DNA of 64,000 bases, taken from NCBI GenBank assembly GCA_963664585.2, contig CAXXEO010000009.1, positions 142,672-206,671 on the forward strand, given 5' to 3'. A program made the translations under genes and the position numbers. The notes under the pieces are model-generated. The model was not told where the DNA came from. It saw only the letters and a program-made list of their open reading frames with translations, and searched no databases. Within the stretch, counting starts at the first letter, position 1; each line of letters opens with the position of its first letter. The DNA comes from G963664585 sp963664585 (GTDB lineage: Bacteria; Bacillota; Clostridia; Oscillospirales; Ruminococcaceae). This document shows positions 1 to 8,214 of the stretch, in pieces.

Positions 1-10
1 ACTTGCCAAG

Positions 11-877
11 ATGGAGATAAAGAGAGGGATATTATACCTTTATGTTAATTTCCCCAAAATGGTCAGGAAAGACAATACGTGGCCACTTTCTTCACCGGAC
101 TTTTTTAAGCTGAAGGATATGAGAGATCTATTTATTTGCAACCTTCAAAGCATTTTAGAAGAACAGTGGATATTTTGTGATGTAAGCAAGAGTACTTTGA
201 AAAAAATAGAGTGCGGTTGCACACAGCAAGTTACAAAGGGATGCACATGCAGTTGGTTTATAAATCTATTGAATATTAGTTACCATATGAAGACTAATCA
301 TCTGCACCAGAGTGCAATGGAAAAATACCGATACTGCAAAATAAACGAATCTGTCTGTTTGGAGTTTGAGGACAAAAAGGTTAAATATAAGCTCAAAGGC
401 TATGATAAAACCCTTGAACAACATAATAACGGAAATGACGAAGTAGAAAATAATTTGTTGAGAATAGAGATAGTTTTCTTACAAGCTGCCATAAATAAAC
501 TTTTCGGTGGGGAAGTTACGTTATATGATTTGTTTCAACAAAAAAATCTAATGAAGATTGTTCGGGAGTATAAGCGGCTTTTTGTCGAGGTCGTTATAAA
601 GAAATATATAAATACATGCTTGGAAGACACTACAAATAAAGTGTTTGAAACCTTAACGCAAGTAGGAAGCCCAGTAGAAACAGTTGCAATGTGCAATCAG
701 TTTATTACTGATGAAAAAGTGCTTAGGGAAGCATTGCGGAAATGGAATAAATTCAGAGGAATGACAGAGGTGCAGGCAAGACGAAATGCCGACAAGACGA
801 AATGTGATTGTAAAAAATATGAACTTCCTAAAGGTGTTATTAAAACGATACGAGAGTTCGAAAAATCGTGCAGGTAG
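11..877 (+). CDS. Hypothetical element-borne protein, replication-protein-like
   Basis: I do not recognise this 288-residue protein with confidence. It is rich in Lys and Cys, has no signal peptide or membrane segment, and shows Cys clusters near residues 68-80 (CGCTQQ, GCTCSW) and near the C-terminus (CDCKKY). The middle part, with KGYDKTLE followed by LLRIEIVF, recalls the C-terminal half of phage/plasmid gpII-like replication proteins, but no HUH motif is clear, so this is only a resemblance. The start lies 10 bases from the window edge, so no ribosome binding site can be judged and the true start may be further left. It lies upstream of recombination genes on the same strand, which supports a mobile-element gene. 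Confidence 0.5.
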   Translation: MEIKRGILYLYVNFPKMVRKDNTWPLSSPDFFKLKDMRDLFICNLQSILEEQWIFCDVSKSTLKKIECGCTQQVTKGCTCSWFINLLNISYHMKTNHLHQSAMEKYRYCKINESVCLEFEDKKVKYKLKGYDKTLEQHNNGNDEVENNLLRIEIVFLQAAINKLFGGEVTLYDLFQQKNLMKIVREYKRLFVEVVIKKYINTCLEDTTNKVFETLTQVGSPVETVAMCNQFITDEKVLREALRKWNKFRGMTEVQARRNADKTKCDCKKYELPKGVIKTIREFEKSCR

Positions 878-885
878 AACCGTCG

Positions 886-910
886 AAATGTTACAAATAC
901 AGTAACATTT
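886..910. repeat. 9-bp inverted repeat in the 878-1113 gap
   Basis: AAATGTTAC (886-894) and GTAACATTT (902-910) form a perfect 9-bp inverted repeat with a 7-base spacer just downstream of the first gene. It is not followed by a T tract, so an operator or replication-related dyad fits better than a terminator. The rest of the 878-1113 gap shows no gene. Confidence 0.45.
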
Positions 911-1113
911 GAAGCGTTTTAAAGAACGTCAAGAAAAAAGGATTTGTAGGAAAAACCAGTCTAGCAGTATCCTACAGTATTGTAGCACAGCATACAGAGA
1001 AATTTGACGTGTACAATGCTGGGCCGTTTCTTTACATAACAGAGGCACTCTTTGTAAGGCAGATAACAATAAATTATCAGTAAATATATGCGAGTTTAAA
1101 GGTGGTGGTTACG

Positions 1114-1428
1114 ATGCCATTTGAGGTGGGCAAATCAGGTAACGAACGGGGACGCCCTAAGTTTACGAGTGAGCAAAAGGAAAAACGTACAGAGTTTCAA
1201 TCCCTTTTAAAAGAGGCGACGATACCGGCACTTCAGAGCATTATTGAAATTGCTTCAGACAAGCGAAGCCGAGATCGTTTGAGAGCATGCCAGTACATCA
1301 TCGACAAAGCTTATGGTGTGAATGCCGCATTTTTGTCAGATGACGAAACAGAGCCAATAAAAATACAAATTATCAGACACAATCCCGATTTGGGAAAAGC
1401 GCAAGATCCGGACGATTCCTGGGACTGA
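1114..1428 (+). CDS. DUF5681-like small protein
   Basis: A 104-residue soluble protein. The N-terminal motif KSGNERGRPKFT (about residues 7-18) matches the basic Gly-Asn-Arg-Gly-Arg-Pro-Lys signature of DUF5681 proteins, which are common in phages and integrative elements and sometimes lie near terminases. The remainder is a charged helical region ending in an acidic tail. An AAAGGTGG ribosome binding site precedes ATG 1114, which makes it a better start than the in-frame GTG at 1102. Its role is unknown; the setting between a possible replication gene and an excisionase suggests a mobile-element accessory gene. Confidence 0.6.
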   Translation: MPFEVGKSGNERGRPKFTSEQKEKRTEFQSLLKEATIPALQSIIEIASDKRSRDRLRACQYIIDKAYGVNAAFLSDDETEPIKIQIIRHNPDLGKAQDPDDSWD

Positions 1429-1542
1429 TTCTTAGATGAGATAGCAGAGTCCCATACTTAAATTGAAAAATATTAAAATTTAAATAAATGCTAAGGTTAG
1501 CAAAACTCCAAGATGGAGGAACATATATGGGAGGTTTTGCAG

Positions 1543-1740
1543 ATGATGAATATTGATAATATACCGCGGATGCGGACTATAAAAGAGACAGCAGAAGCTA
1601 CACAAATACCGTACCATACTATCCGGCAGTGGTGCCTGGAGGGCAAGGTAATGTATATAAAGGCAGGATGCAAGTACCTGATTAATTTGGACAGGTTCAT
1701 CGAGTTCCTTAACACAGGAGCGGCAGCGAGTGGGCAGTAA
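1543..1740 (+). CDS. Excisionase-family helix-turn-helix protein
   Basis: A small DNA-binding protein (about 65 residues) with the MerR/excisionase-type winged HTH: IKETAEATQIPYHTIRQW followed by the wing and YLINLDRFIEFL. Such proteins act as recombination directionality factors for tyrosine integrases or as helpers of element genes. ATG 1543 is preferred because GGGAGG (1529-1534) sits 8 bases upstream; an in-frame ATG at 1513 would add 10 residues. It is followed by a serine recombinase and a tyrosine integrase on the same strand, the usual position for Xis. Which recombinase it serves cannot be told from sequence. Confidence 0.75.
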   Translation: MMNIDNIPRMRTIKETAEATQIPYHTIRQWCLEGKVMYIKAGCKYLINLDRFIEFLNTGAAASGQ

Positions 1741-1909
1741 CGGCAGTAAATAAATGTATAGATTCTGATCATATGTGGCAGTGGCACAGAAACAGTATCA
1801 AAATGTATTGAAAGTCGGTTCAGATTATTCTCATTTAGAGTGTGGCCTTTATGAGACTCTCGTGTTAAGGTTTGATTATCCAATATATGGGAAAGAAAGG
1901 GATAATCCA

Positions 1910-2554
1910 ATGAAATACGTGGCATATCACAGAACAAGTACAAAAGACCAGCATCTGGATCGCGGCATTTCGGAAATCAACAAATATTGCGCGGACAATC
2001 ATATTAGCCTGTATAAAAATAAAGTTTATACCGACCAGCAAACAGGCAAAAACTTTGATCGTCCGCGCTATCTGCTACTGAAAGATGAAGTACTTGAAAG
2101 TGGCGATGTGCTAATAATCAGTGAGCTTGACCGTCTTGGCAGGAACAAGGAAGCAACGCTGAATGAGCTTCGCTACTTCAAAATCAACGGTATCCGAGTA
2201 ATGATCCTTGAAATTCCAACAACCTTGCAAGATTTGTCTAAGCTCGATAATACTATGGCTTTAATGGTAATGGAGACAATCAACAACATGCTGATTGAAC
2301 TATATGCGACCATTGCCCATGCTGAAATGGAAAAGCGGGAGAAACGCCAGCGAGAGGGTATAGAGGCAATGAAAGCCCGCGGTGAGTGGGATAAGTATGG
2401 TAGACACCGAAAATGTGAGCTTAAAAAGTTTTGCGAAGAGTATGCTGCCGTTGAGCGAGGGGAAATCAAACCCTTTGAGTTGATAAAAAAGATGGGTTTA
2501 ACGAAGCCGACATTTTATCGATATAAAAAGCAGTATGAGGAGAATAAAAAGTAA
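1910..2554 (+). CDS. Serine recombinase (resolvase/invertase family)
   Basis: A 214-residue small serine recombinase. The N-terminal catalytic domain begins with YHRTSTKDQ, in which Ser10 is the expected nucleophile, and contains the GDVLIISELDRLGRN segment with the conserved Asp-Arg-x-Gly-Arg. The C-terminal part (about residues 165-214) is a DNA-binding HTH ending in LTKPTFYRYKKQY. The reading frame is open further upstream (from 1775), but ATG 1910 is the family-like start and has GAAAGG upstream. Small serine recombinases resolve cointegrates or invert DNA segments. The gene ends 17 bases before the tyrosine integrase and is probably co-transcribed with it. Confidence 0.85.
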   Translation: MKYVAYHRTSTKDQHLDRGISEINKYCADNHISLYKNKVYTDQQTGKNFDRPRYLLLKDEVLESGDVLIISELDRLGRNKEATLNELRYFKINGIRVMILEIPTTLQDLSKLDNTMALMVMETINNMLIELYATIAHAEMEKREKRQREGIEAMKARGEWDKYGRHRKCELKKFCEEYAAVERGEIKPFELIKKMGLTKPTFYRYKKQYEENKK

Positions 2555-2571
2555 AAGGAGCAGATTTATTT

Positions 2572-3903
2572 ATGCCGAACATAAAGAGAATTGAAAATAA
2601 AAAAGGCGCGGCGTATAAGATTAGAATTTGTCGCGGATATGACGCACAAAACAAGAAGATTGTTGAAACCGTTACCTTTCACCCAGATTTGTCCGTTAGT
2701 GTCAAGCAACAGGGAAAAGACGCGCTGAGGTTTGCGCTCGAGCTTGAAGAAAAAATTAAATACGGTACTTGCTTCGATGGTAAAAAAACATCTTTTGAAG
2801 CCTTTGCAACTGATTGGCTTGAACGTACAAAAAACAACGTATCATACAGCACGTACAAAATCTATGAAACAATGCTGAGGACAAAAATAATACCCTACTT
2901 CAAAACCTGTAAACTCACAAAAATAAACCTCCCTATGGTGGAAGCATTCTATTTGACGCTGGTGGATAATTCCGCTCAGGCTTCAATCAAAAAATACGAT
3001 ATGCTATTAAACGTTATGTTTAAAACGGCGATACGTTGGCAAATGATTGAGAAAAACCCTTGCGTGAGCGCTGTGAAGCCAAAATCGAAGAAAAAGGTGA
3101 GTGGGATAAAATTCTTTACACCCGATCAGGCAAAAACATTTCTGAGCTCACTGGATAAGGAATTTGAAACGATCTATAAGGGACATGAGAGAGTAGACGA
3201 TACGGGAAAACGCTACCATGTAAATGACTACAAAGAAAAGCGGGGTATGCCGTCGCAGTTTAAGGTTTTTTTCTATATTGCCATGACCTGCGGGATGCGA
3301 CGGGGTGAAATATTAGCTCTGCATTGGGATGACGTTAATTTTGAGAAAAAAACAATTCATATCACCAAATCCATGACCAAGGCCCCTAAGGGTGTAGAAT
3401 GTAAAGAACCAAAAACTGCGACTTCTGTGAGGACGGTACCAATGCCAGACGATATCCTGCCATTACTCAGACGCTACAGAAGCGAATATAACGAACTCAA
3501 AATCAGTATGGGTGATAAGTGGCAGGGTGACGGCAATATGTTCACACAAGTCGACGGAAAGCTTATGGGAATGCATACGCCGTATCAGCGGTTTATCAGC
3601 CACATTGAGCGGTATAATGAATGGGTTGAGCAGACCAATAAAACCTTGCCAAAGGGTGAGAATAAGCTTGAACCCCTGCCCAAAATCCCATTCCACGGGC
3701 TCAGGCATACATGCGCTACCCTTCTAAATGATATGGGTGTCAATATTTTGGTTATATCAAAAGTCCTTGGACACGCACAGACCAGTACGACTATGAATAT
3801 CTACGCACACAGCTTTGAATCACAATTGCGTGAGGCTAGTACCAATATGAACGGTTTCCTGAGAAAGTGCGCGGAAGAAGACGGGCAGAGGGCTGCCATT
3901 TAG
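2572..3903 (+). CDS. Tyrosine recombinase (Tn916-type integrase)
   Basis: A 443-residue site-specific integrase. An N-terminal AP2-like arm-binding region (about residues 1-65) is followed by a SAM-like core-binding domain (about 70-170) and the catalytic domain. The catalytic set is visible: Arg243 in GMRRGEILAL, Lys281 in PKTATSVRTVP, His375 and Arg378 in HGLRHT, His401 in LGHAQTSTT and nucleophile Tyr411 in NIYAH. An insertion of about 30 residues lies before box I (roughly 200-230). A GGAG site precedes the ATG. The stop codon lies inside a GC-rich hairpin (3889-3911). It is intact and could drive integration of the surrounding island or of a nested element; a tRNA-Thr attR lies 14.5 kb downstream. 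Confidence 0.93.
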   Translation: MPNIKRIENKKGAAYKIRICRGYDAQNKKIVETVTFHPDLSVSVKQQGKDALRFALELEEKIKYGTCFDGKKTSFEAFATDWLERTKNNVSYSTYKIYETMLRTKIIPYFKTCKLTKINLPMVEAFYLTLVDNSAQASIKKYDMLLNVMFKTAIRWQMIEKNPCVSAVKPKSKKKVSGIKFFTPDQAKTFLSSLDKEFETIYKGHERVDDTGKRYHVNDYKEKRGMPSQFKVFFYIAMTCGMRRGEILALHWDDVNFEKKTIHITKSMTKAPKGVECKEPKTATSVRTVPMPDDILPLLRRYRSEYNELKISMGDKWQGDGNMFTQVDGKLMGMHTPYQRFISHIERYNEWVEQTNKTLPKGENKLEPLPKIPFHGLRHTCATLLNDMGVNILVISKVLGHAQTSTTMNIYAHSFESQLREASTNMNGFLRKCAEEDGQRAAI

Positions 3904-3911
3904 GCGGCCTT
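3889..3911 (+). terminator. Hairpin overlapping the integrase stop codon
   Basis: AGGGCTGCC (3889-3897) pairs with GGCGGCCTT (3903-3911) through two G-T wobbles; the TAG stop of the integrase is in the loop region. A near copy of about 30 bp recurs at 4194-4223, on the other side of the YdbC gene. Confidence 0.5.
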
Positions 3912-3942
3912 TATGTAAAAACAAATATGGGAGGAATTACTT

Positions 3943-4164
3943 ATGGCTGATATTAAGTTCGAAATTGCTGAAGAAATCGGCGTGGTATCCGAAAGATCTA
4001 ACGGTTGGCGTAAAGAAGTTAACCTTGTAAGCTGGAATGGCCGTGAACCCAAATATGACATCCGTGATTGGTCAGAAGGACACGAAAAAATGGGTAAGGG
4101 AATAACTCTTTCAACTGATGAAATCAAGAAGTTTCGAGATATTTTGGAACAGCTAGAATTGTAG
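3943..4164 (+). CDS. YdbC/PC4-like ssDNA-binding protein
   Basis: A 73-residue protein of the YdbC family, bacterial homologues of the eukaryotic transcription coactivator PC4/p15 that bind single-stranded DNA as dimers. Full-length family features are visible: the beta-rich N-terminal half with FEIAEEIGVVSE, the WRKEVNLVSWNG strand, YDIRDWSEGHEKMGKGITL, and the C-terminal dimerisation helix TDEIKKFRDILEQL. GGGAGG precedes the ATG. The gene is flanked by two nearly identical hairpins and follows the integrase, so it may be an element gene or the first chromosomal gene next to an element end. The biochemical role is established only for relatives. Confidence 0.85.
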   Translation: MADIKFEIAEEIGVVSERSNGWRKEVNLVSWNGREPKYDIRDWSEGHEKMGKGITLSTDEIKKFRDILEQLEL

Positions 4165-4197
4165 CTGCAAGATGTAAACATAGTAGTAAGGAAGCAG

Positions 4198-4229
4198 AGG
4201 GCTGCCAATAGGTGGCCTTCTTTCTTTTA
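4198..4229 (+). terminator. Rho-independent terminator after the YdbC gene
   Basis: AGGGCTGCC, AATA loop and GGTGGCCTT followed by a T-rich tract (TTCTTTCTTTT). It duplicates the hairpin at 3889-3911: the 14-base GCAGAGGGCTGCCA occurs at both 3885-3898 and 4194-4207. The gap to 4419 holds no further gene. Confidence 0.65.
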
Positions 4230-4419
4230 GGTTGATTATTGTTGTCGAAATTGCTATAATTTGGTTATACTAGTTTGCTTTTGTATTGAATTTCGGTTAT
4301 CCTTGAATAGAATCTCCTATATAGCTTAACTAAAAAGTAAGAACTAGCTTACGGTGTGGTTTTATCATAGATATAATTCTTCACTACAACAAAACATGTA
4401 ACATATCGGAGGGATTGTT

Positions 4420-6771
4420 TTGAATAAAAAATCGCTAACCGAGCGTGATATATGTACTAAATTTATTACCCCAGCCATTGTTTCCTCAGGTTGGGACATA
4501 AATGACCAGATCCGTGAAGAAGTATTTTTTACTGCTGGTCGTATTCAGGTACGTAAAAATGTAGCTAAGCGTACGACAGGGAAAAAGGCAGACTATATCC
4601 TCTATTACAAATCTAATTTACCAATTGCTGTTATTGAAGCAAAAGATAATAACCATTCCACAGGAGATGGGTTGCAACAAGCCCTTAATTATGCTGATAT
4701 ACTAGATGTCCCTTTTGTATATGCATCTAACGGTGATGCATTTATTGAACATGACCGAACAATAAATACCGGGACATCCGAAAGAGAATTATCCCTAGAC
4801 TGTTTTCCAAGCCCTAATGAATTATGGGAGAGGTATAAGGCATACAAAGGTATTACTAAAAAAACAGAACCGATTATAACCCAGGATTACTATTTCGAAA
4901 TTGATGGAAAAGAACCACGATATTACCAGCAAGTAGCTATAAATAAAACCATTGAGGCAATTGCTAATGACCAGAACCGCATATTATTGGTCATGGCCAC
5001 AGGCACAGGAAAGACTTATACTGCATTTCAGATAATTTATCGTCTTTGGAAAACTAAGGTAAAGAAAAGAATTCTATATCTTGCAGATCGTAACATACTG
5101 ATAGACCAAACGAGACAAAATGATTTTAAGTTTTTTGGCGATAAGATGACCAAAATTCAAAATCGTACAGTTGATAAGTCATATGAAATATATCTGGCTT
5201 TATATCAGGCTGTCAGTGGTGAAGAAGAATTTAGAAATATTTACAAAGATTTTAGCCCTAACTTTTTTGATCTAATTATTGTTGATGAATGCCATAGGGG
5301 TAGTGCTAAAGACGATTCTGCTTGGAGAGAGATTTTAACGTATTTTTCTTCTGCAACACAAATTGGTATGACCGCTACCCCTAAAGAGACAAAGAACATA
5401 TCTAATATTGAATACTTCGGCGAGCCAATCTATATTTACACGCTCAAGCAGGGTATTGAGGATGGATTTCTGGCTCCATACAAGGTTATCCGAGTTTCTA
5501 TTGATAAGGATTTAGAAGGATGGCGTCCGATAAAAGGGAAAATAGACAAATATGGCAATGAGATTGAAGATAGAGAATATAACCTTAATGATTTTGATCG
5601 TACATTAATCCTTGAAAAGCGTACTGAACTTGTAGCCAAGCGCGTGTCTGATTTCCTAAAAAAAAATAATGACCGCTATGCTAAGTCCATATTTTTTTGT
5701 ACAGATATTGATCATGCCATTCGTATGTGTACCGCATTAGTTAACGAAAATAGCGACCTTTTTTCTGAAAATCATCGCTATATCATGCGAATCACCGCAG
5801 ATAACCAAGAAGGCAAAGCACAATTGGATAATTTCATCAATCCGTATGAAAGGTACCCTGTATTAGTTACAACAAGTAAGCTGTTGACAACCGGTGTCGA
5901 CGCACAGACATGCAAATATATTATCCTTGATTCCAACATTAACAGCATGACCGAGTTTAAACAAATTATCGGTCGCGGCACCCGTATACGTGAAGATTGT
6001 GGTAAAATGTACTTTACTATTATTGATTTCAGAAACAATGCTCGTAATTTTGCAGACCCGGATTTTGATGGTGAGCCCGTCATAGTTAAAGTGACGCAAG
6101 GGGATATACCACCGGAAACAGAGGAACCCGACGTTGACGCACCGGATATTGGAGAGGTAGGTAAAACAACTACCAACATTGATATTGATGACGGTGAAGG
6201 ACACGAAGGCAGAGTAAAATATTATGTTGATGATGTCTTTGTTAAAATAATAAACGAAAGAGTTTTATATTACGGCCCGGATGGAAAGCTTATCACTGAA
6301 AGCTTGGTAGGCTATTCTAAAAGGAATATTCAAAATGCATTTTCATCATTGGACGACTTTTTACAAAAATGGAATTCTGCTGATAAAAAGGTGGCTATCA
6401 TCGAGGAATTACGTGAAAAAGGCATATTTATTGATGAATTACAGGATGAAGTTGGAAAAGAATTAGATCCATTCGATCTTGTTTGCCATGTGGCTTTTGA
6501 TATGAAGCCTTTGACTAGGGCAGAACGCGCCAATAATGTTAAAAAGAAAAACTACTTTACTAAATATGGAGAACAAGCTCGGTTGGTGCTTGAAGCACTC
6601 TTGGACAAGTATGCCTCTGAGGGTATTGAAAATTTGGAAGATACAAAAGTGCTTACGCTACCGGAATTCTCTAAATACGGCTCGTTGAAGCAGATAATTG
6701 GATATTTTGGCAATAAGGAGGCTTTCAAGAAAGCTATTGCTGATCTTGAAAGAGAACTTTATGTTGCATAG
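4420..6771 (+). CDS. hsdR: Type I restriction enzyme, endonuclease/translocase subunit HsdR
   Basis: A 783-residue motor and nuclease subunit of a type I restriction-modification complex, which translocates unmodified DNA and cuts it at a distance. The N-terminal PD-(D/E)xK nuclease shows Asp58 with IEAK (Glu73-Ala-Lys75). The superfamily 2 helicase core shows Walker A ATGTGKT (193-199), DECH (289-292), GMTATPKE (about 317-324) and motif VI FKQIIGRGTRIRED. The C-terminal region would dock to the methylase. The length suits the shorter EcoEI-like (type IB/ID) HsdR proteins. Start is TTG 4420, 7-8 bases after a CGGAGGG site. It is followed after 15 bases by hsdM, making an hsdR-hsdM-hsdS operon. 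Confidence 0.95.
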   Translation: MNKKSLTERDICTKFITPAIVSSGWDINDQIREEVFFTAGRIQVRKNVAKRTTGKKADYILYYKSNLPIAVIEAKDNNHSTGDGLQQALNYADILDVPFVYASNGDAFIEHDRTINTGTSERELSLDCFPSPNELWERYKAYKGITKKTEPIITQDYYFEIDGKEPRYYQQVAINKTIEAIANDQNRILLVMATGTGKTYTAFQIIYRLWKTKVKKRILYLADRNILIDQTRQNDFKFFGDKMTKIQNRTVDKSYEIYLALYQAVSGEEEFRNIYKDFSPNFFDLIIVDECHRGSAKDDSAWREILTYFSSATQIGMTATPKETKNISNIEYFGEPIYIYTLKQGIEDGFLAPYKVIRVSIDKDLEGWRPIKGKIDKYGNEIEDREYNLNDFDRTLILEKRTELVAKRVSDFLKKNNDRYAKSIFFCTDIDHAIRMCTALVNENSDLFSENHRYIMRITADNQEGKAQLDNFINPYERYPVLVTTSKLLTTGVDAQTCKYIILDSNINSMTEFKQIIGRGTRIREDCGKMYFTIIDFRNNARNFADPDFDGEPVIVKVTQGDIPPETEEPDVDAPDIGEVGKTTTNIDIDDGEGHEGRVKYYVDDVFVKIINERVLYYGPDGKLITESLVGYSKRNIQNAFSSLDDFLQKWNSADKKVAIIEELREKGIFIDELQDEVGKELDPFDLVCHVAFDMKPLTRAERANNVKKKNYFTKYGEQARLVLEALLDKYASEGIENLEDTKVLTLPEFSKYGSLKQIIGYFGNKEAFKKAIADLERELYVA

Positions 6772-6786
6772 ATTTGGGAGGGGCTT

Positions 6787-8214
6787 ATGGCTGTTGATAC
6801 AGTGATAAAATCGATACAGAATATTATGAGAAAAGATACAGGTGTAGATGGCGATGCACAGCGCATTTCGCAGCTTGTGTGGATGATTTTCTTGAAAATA
6901 TTTGATGCAAAAGAATCTGAATGGGAGTTAATTGACGATTCATATACTTCGATTATCCCAGATGGGCTTCGTTGGTCCCAATGGGCAACCGATGACGAAG
7001 GCATAACGGGTGATGATCTAATTGATTTTATCAACAATACACTTTTCCCAAAGTTGAAAAACCTTAAGGTAAAAAGCAACAAGGATATTCGCACCTTTGT
7101 TGTTAAGTCTGTTTTTGAGGATTCTTACAACTATATGAAGTCCGGAACCTTGCTTCGCCAAGTCATCAACAAGCTTAATAAAATTGACTTTGATACGCAA
7201 ACAGACAGGCATCAGTTTAACGACGTTTATGAGACTATTCTAAAAGATTTGCAAAGCGCAGGTAATTCCGGCGAGTTTTATACCCCTCGTCCTGTAACGC
7301 AATTTATGGTCGATATGATTAACCCTCAACTTGGAGAAAAAATACTGGACTTTGCATGTGGCACCGGCGGCTTTTTGGTATGCTCTGTTGAACATTTGAA
7401 GAAACAACTTACAAACGTAGCGGATATGGAAACCTTCCAGCACACTATCATGGGCGTTGAGAAGAAGCAGCTTCCATATTCTCTTTGTCTGACTAATCTC
7501 ATCCTGCACGATTTTGATGAGCCTAACATTAAGCGGGACAATCTACTTTCCTACCCAATAAAGGATATTAAGCTAACCGACAAAGTGGATATTATTTTAA
7601 CCAATCCGCCTTTCGGCGGTGACGAGGAAGATGGCATTGAGAGTAACTTTCCGGTAGAATTCAGGACAAGAGAAACCGCAGATTTGTTTATGACTCTTTT
7701 GATGTACAAGTTGAAGCCCACAGGAAGAGCCGCAATCGTTTTGCCGGATGGATTTTTATCTGGTGAAGGAATTAAGACAACTATTAAGGAAAAATTGCTT
7801 AGCAAATTTAATGTTTATACCATTGTACGTTTGCCAGAAGGCGTTTTTTCACCATATGCAGATATCAATACAAACCTTTTATTTATAGAAAGTGGAAAGG
7901 CCACAAAAGAAATATGGTTTTATGAGTTGCCGTTACCGGAGGGCTATAAGAAATACACCAAAACTAAGCCTATTCAACTTGCCGACTTTACCAAGATCAA
8001 AAAGTGGTGGGAAGACCGCACAGAAAGCGATTTTTCTTGGAAAGTTTCAATTGATAAAATCAAAGAACTCGATTATAACTTAGATATCAAAAATCCAAAC
8101 CGTGAAAATGATGCGAAAAATTATTCAGCTGATGAGCTGATTCTTAGACTTGAAAGCAGCATTAATACCTCAAGTGCTCTATTGCAACACATTAAAAAGG
8201 AGCTATGCAAATGA
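6787..8214 (+). CDS. hsdM: Type I DNA N6-adenine methyltransferase HsdM
   Basis: A 475-residue modification subunit that methylates adenine in the sites chosen by HsdS and protects self DNA. The N-terminal helical HsdM domain (about 5-140) is followed by the Rossmann methylase: GEFYTPRPVTQFMV, the SAM-binding motif ILDFACGTGGFL and the catalytic NPPF in IILTNPPFGGDEED. GGGAGGGG lies upstream of ATG. The stop overlaps the hsdS start (ATGA at 8211-8214), so the two are translationally coupled. All motifs look intact, which suggests an active system. Confidence 0.96.
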   Translation: MAVDTVIKSIQNIMRKDTGVDGDAQRISQLVWMIFLKIFDAKESEWELIDDSYTSIIPDGLRWSQWATDDEGITGDDLIDFINNTLFPKLKNLKVKSNKDIRTFVVKSVFEDSYNYMKSGTLLRQVINKLNKIDFDTQTDRHQFNDVYETILKDLQSAGNSGEFYTPRPVTQFMVDMINPQLGEKILDFACGTGGFLVCSVEHLKKQLTNVADMETFQHTIMGVEKKQLPYSLCLTNLILHDFDEPNIKRDNLLSYPIKDIKLTDKVDIILTNPPFGGDEEDGIESNFPVEFRTRETADLFMTLLMYKLKPTGRAAIVLPDGFLSGEGIKTTIKEKLLSKFNVYTIVRLPEGVFSPYADINTNLLFIESGKATKEIWFYELPLPEGYKKYTKTKPIQLADFTKIKKWWEDRTESDFSWKVSIDKIKELDYNLDIKNPNRENDAKNYSADELILRLESSINTSSALLQHIKKELCK

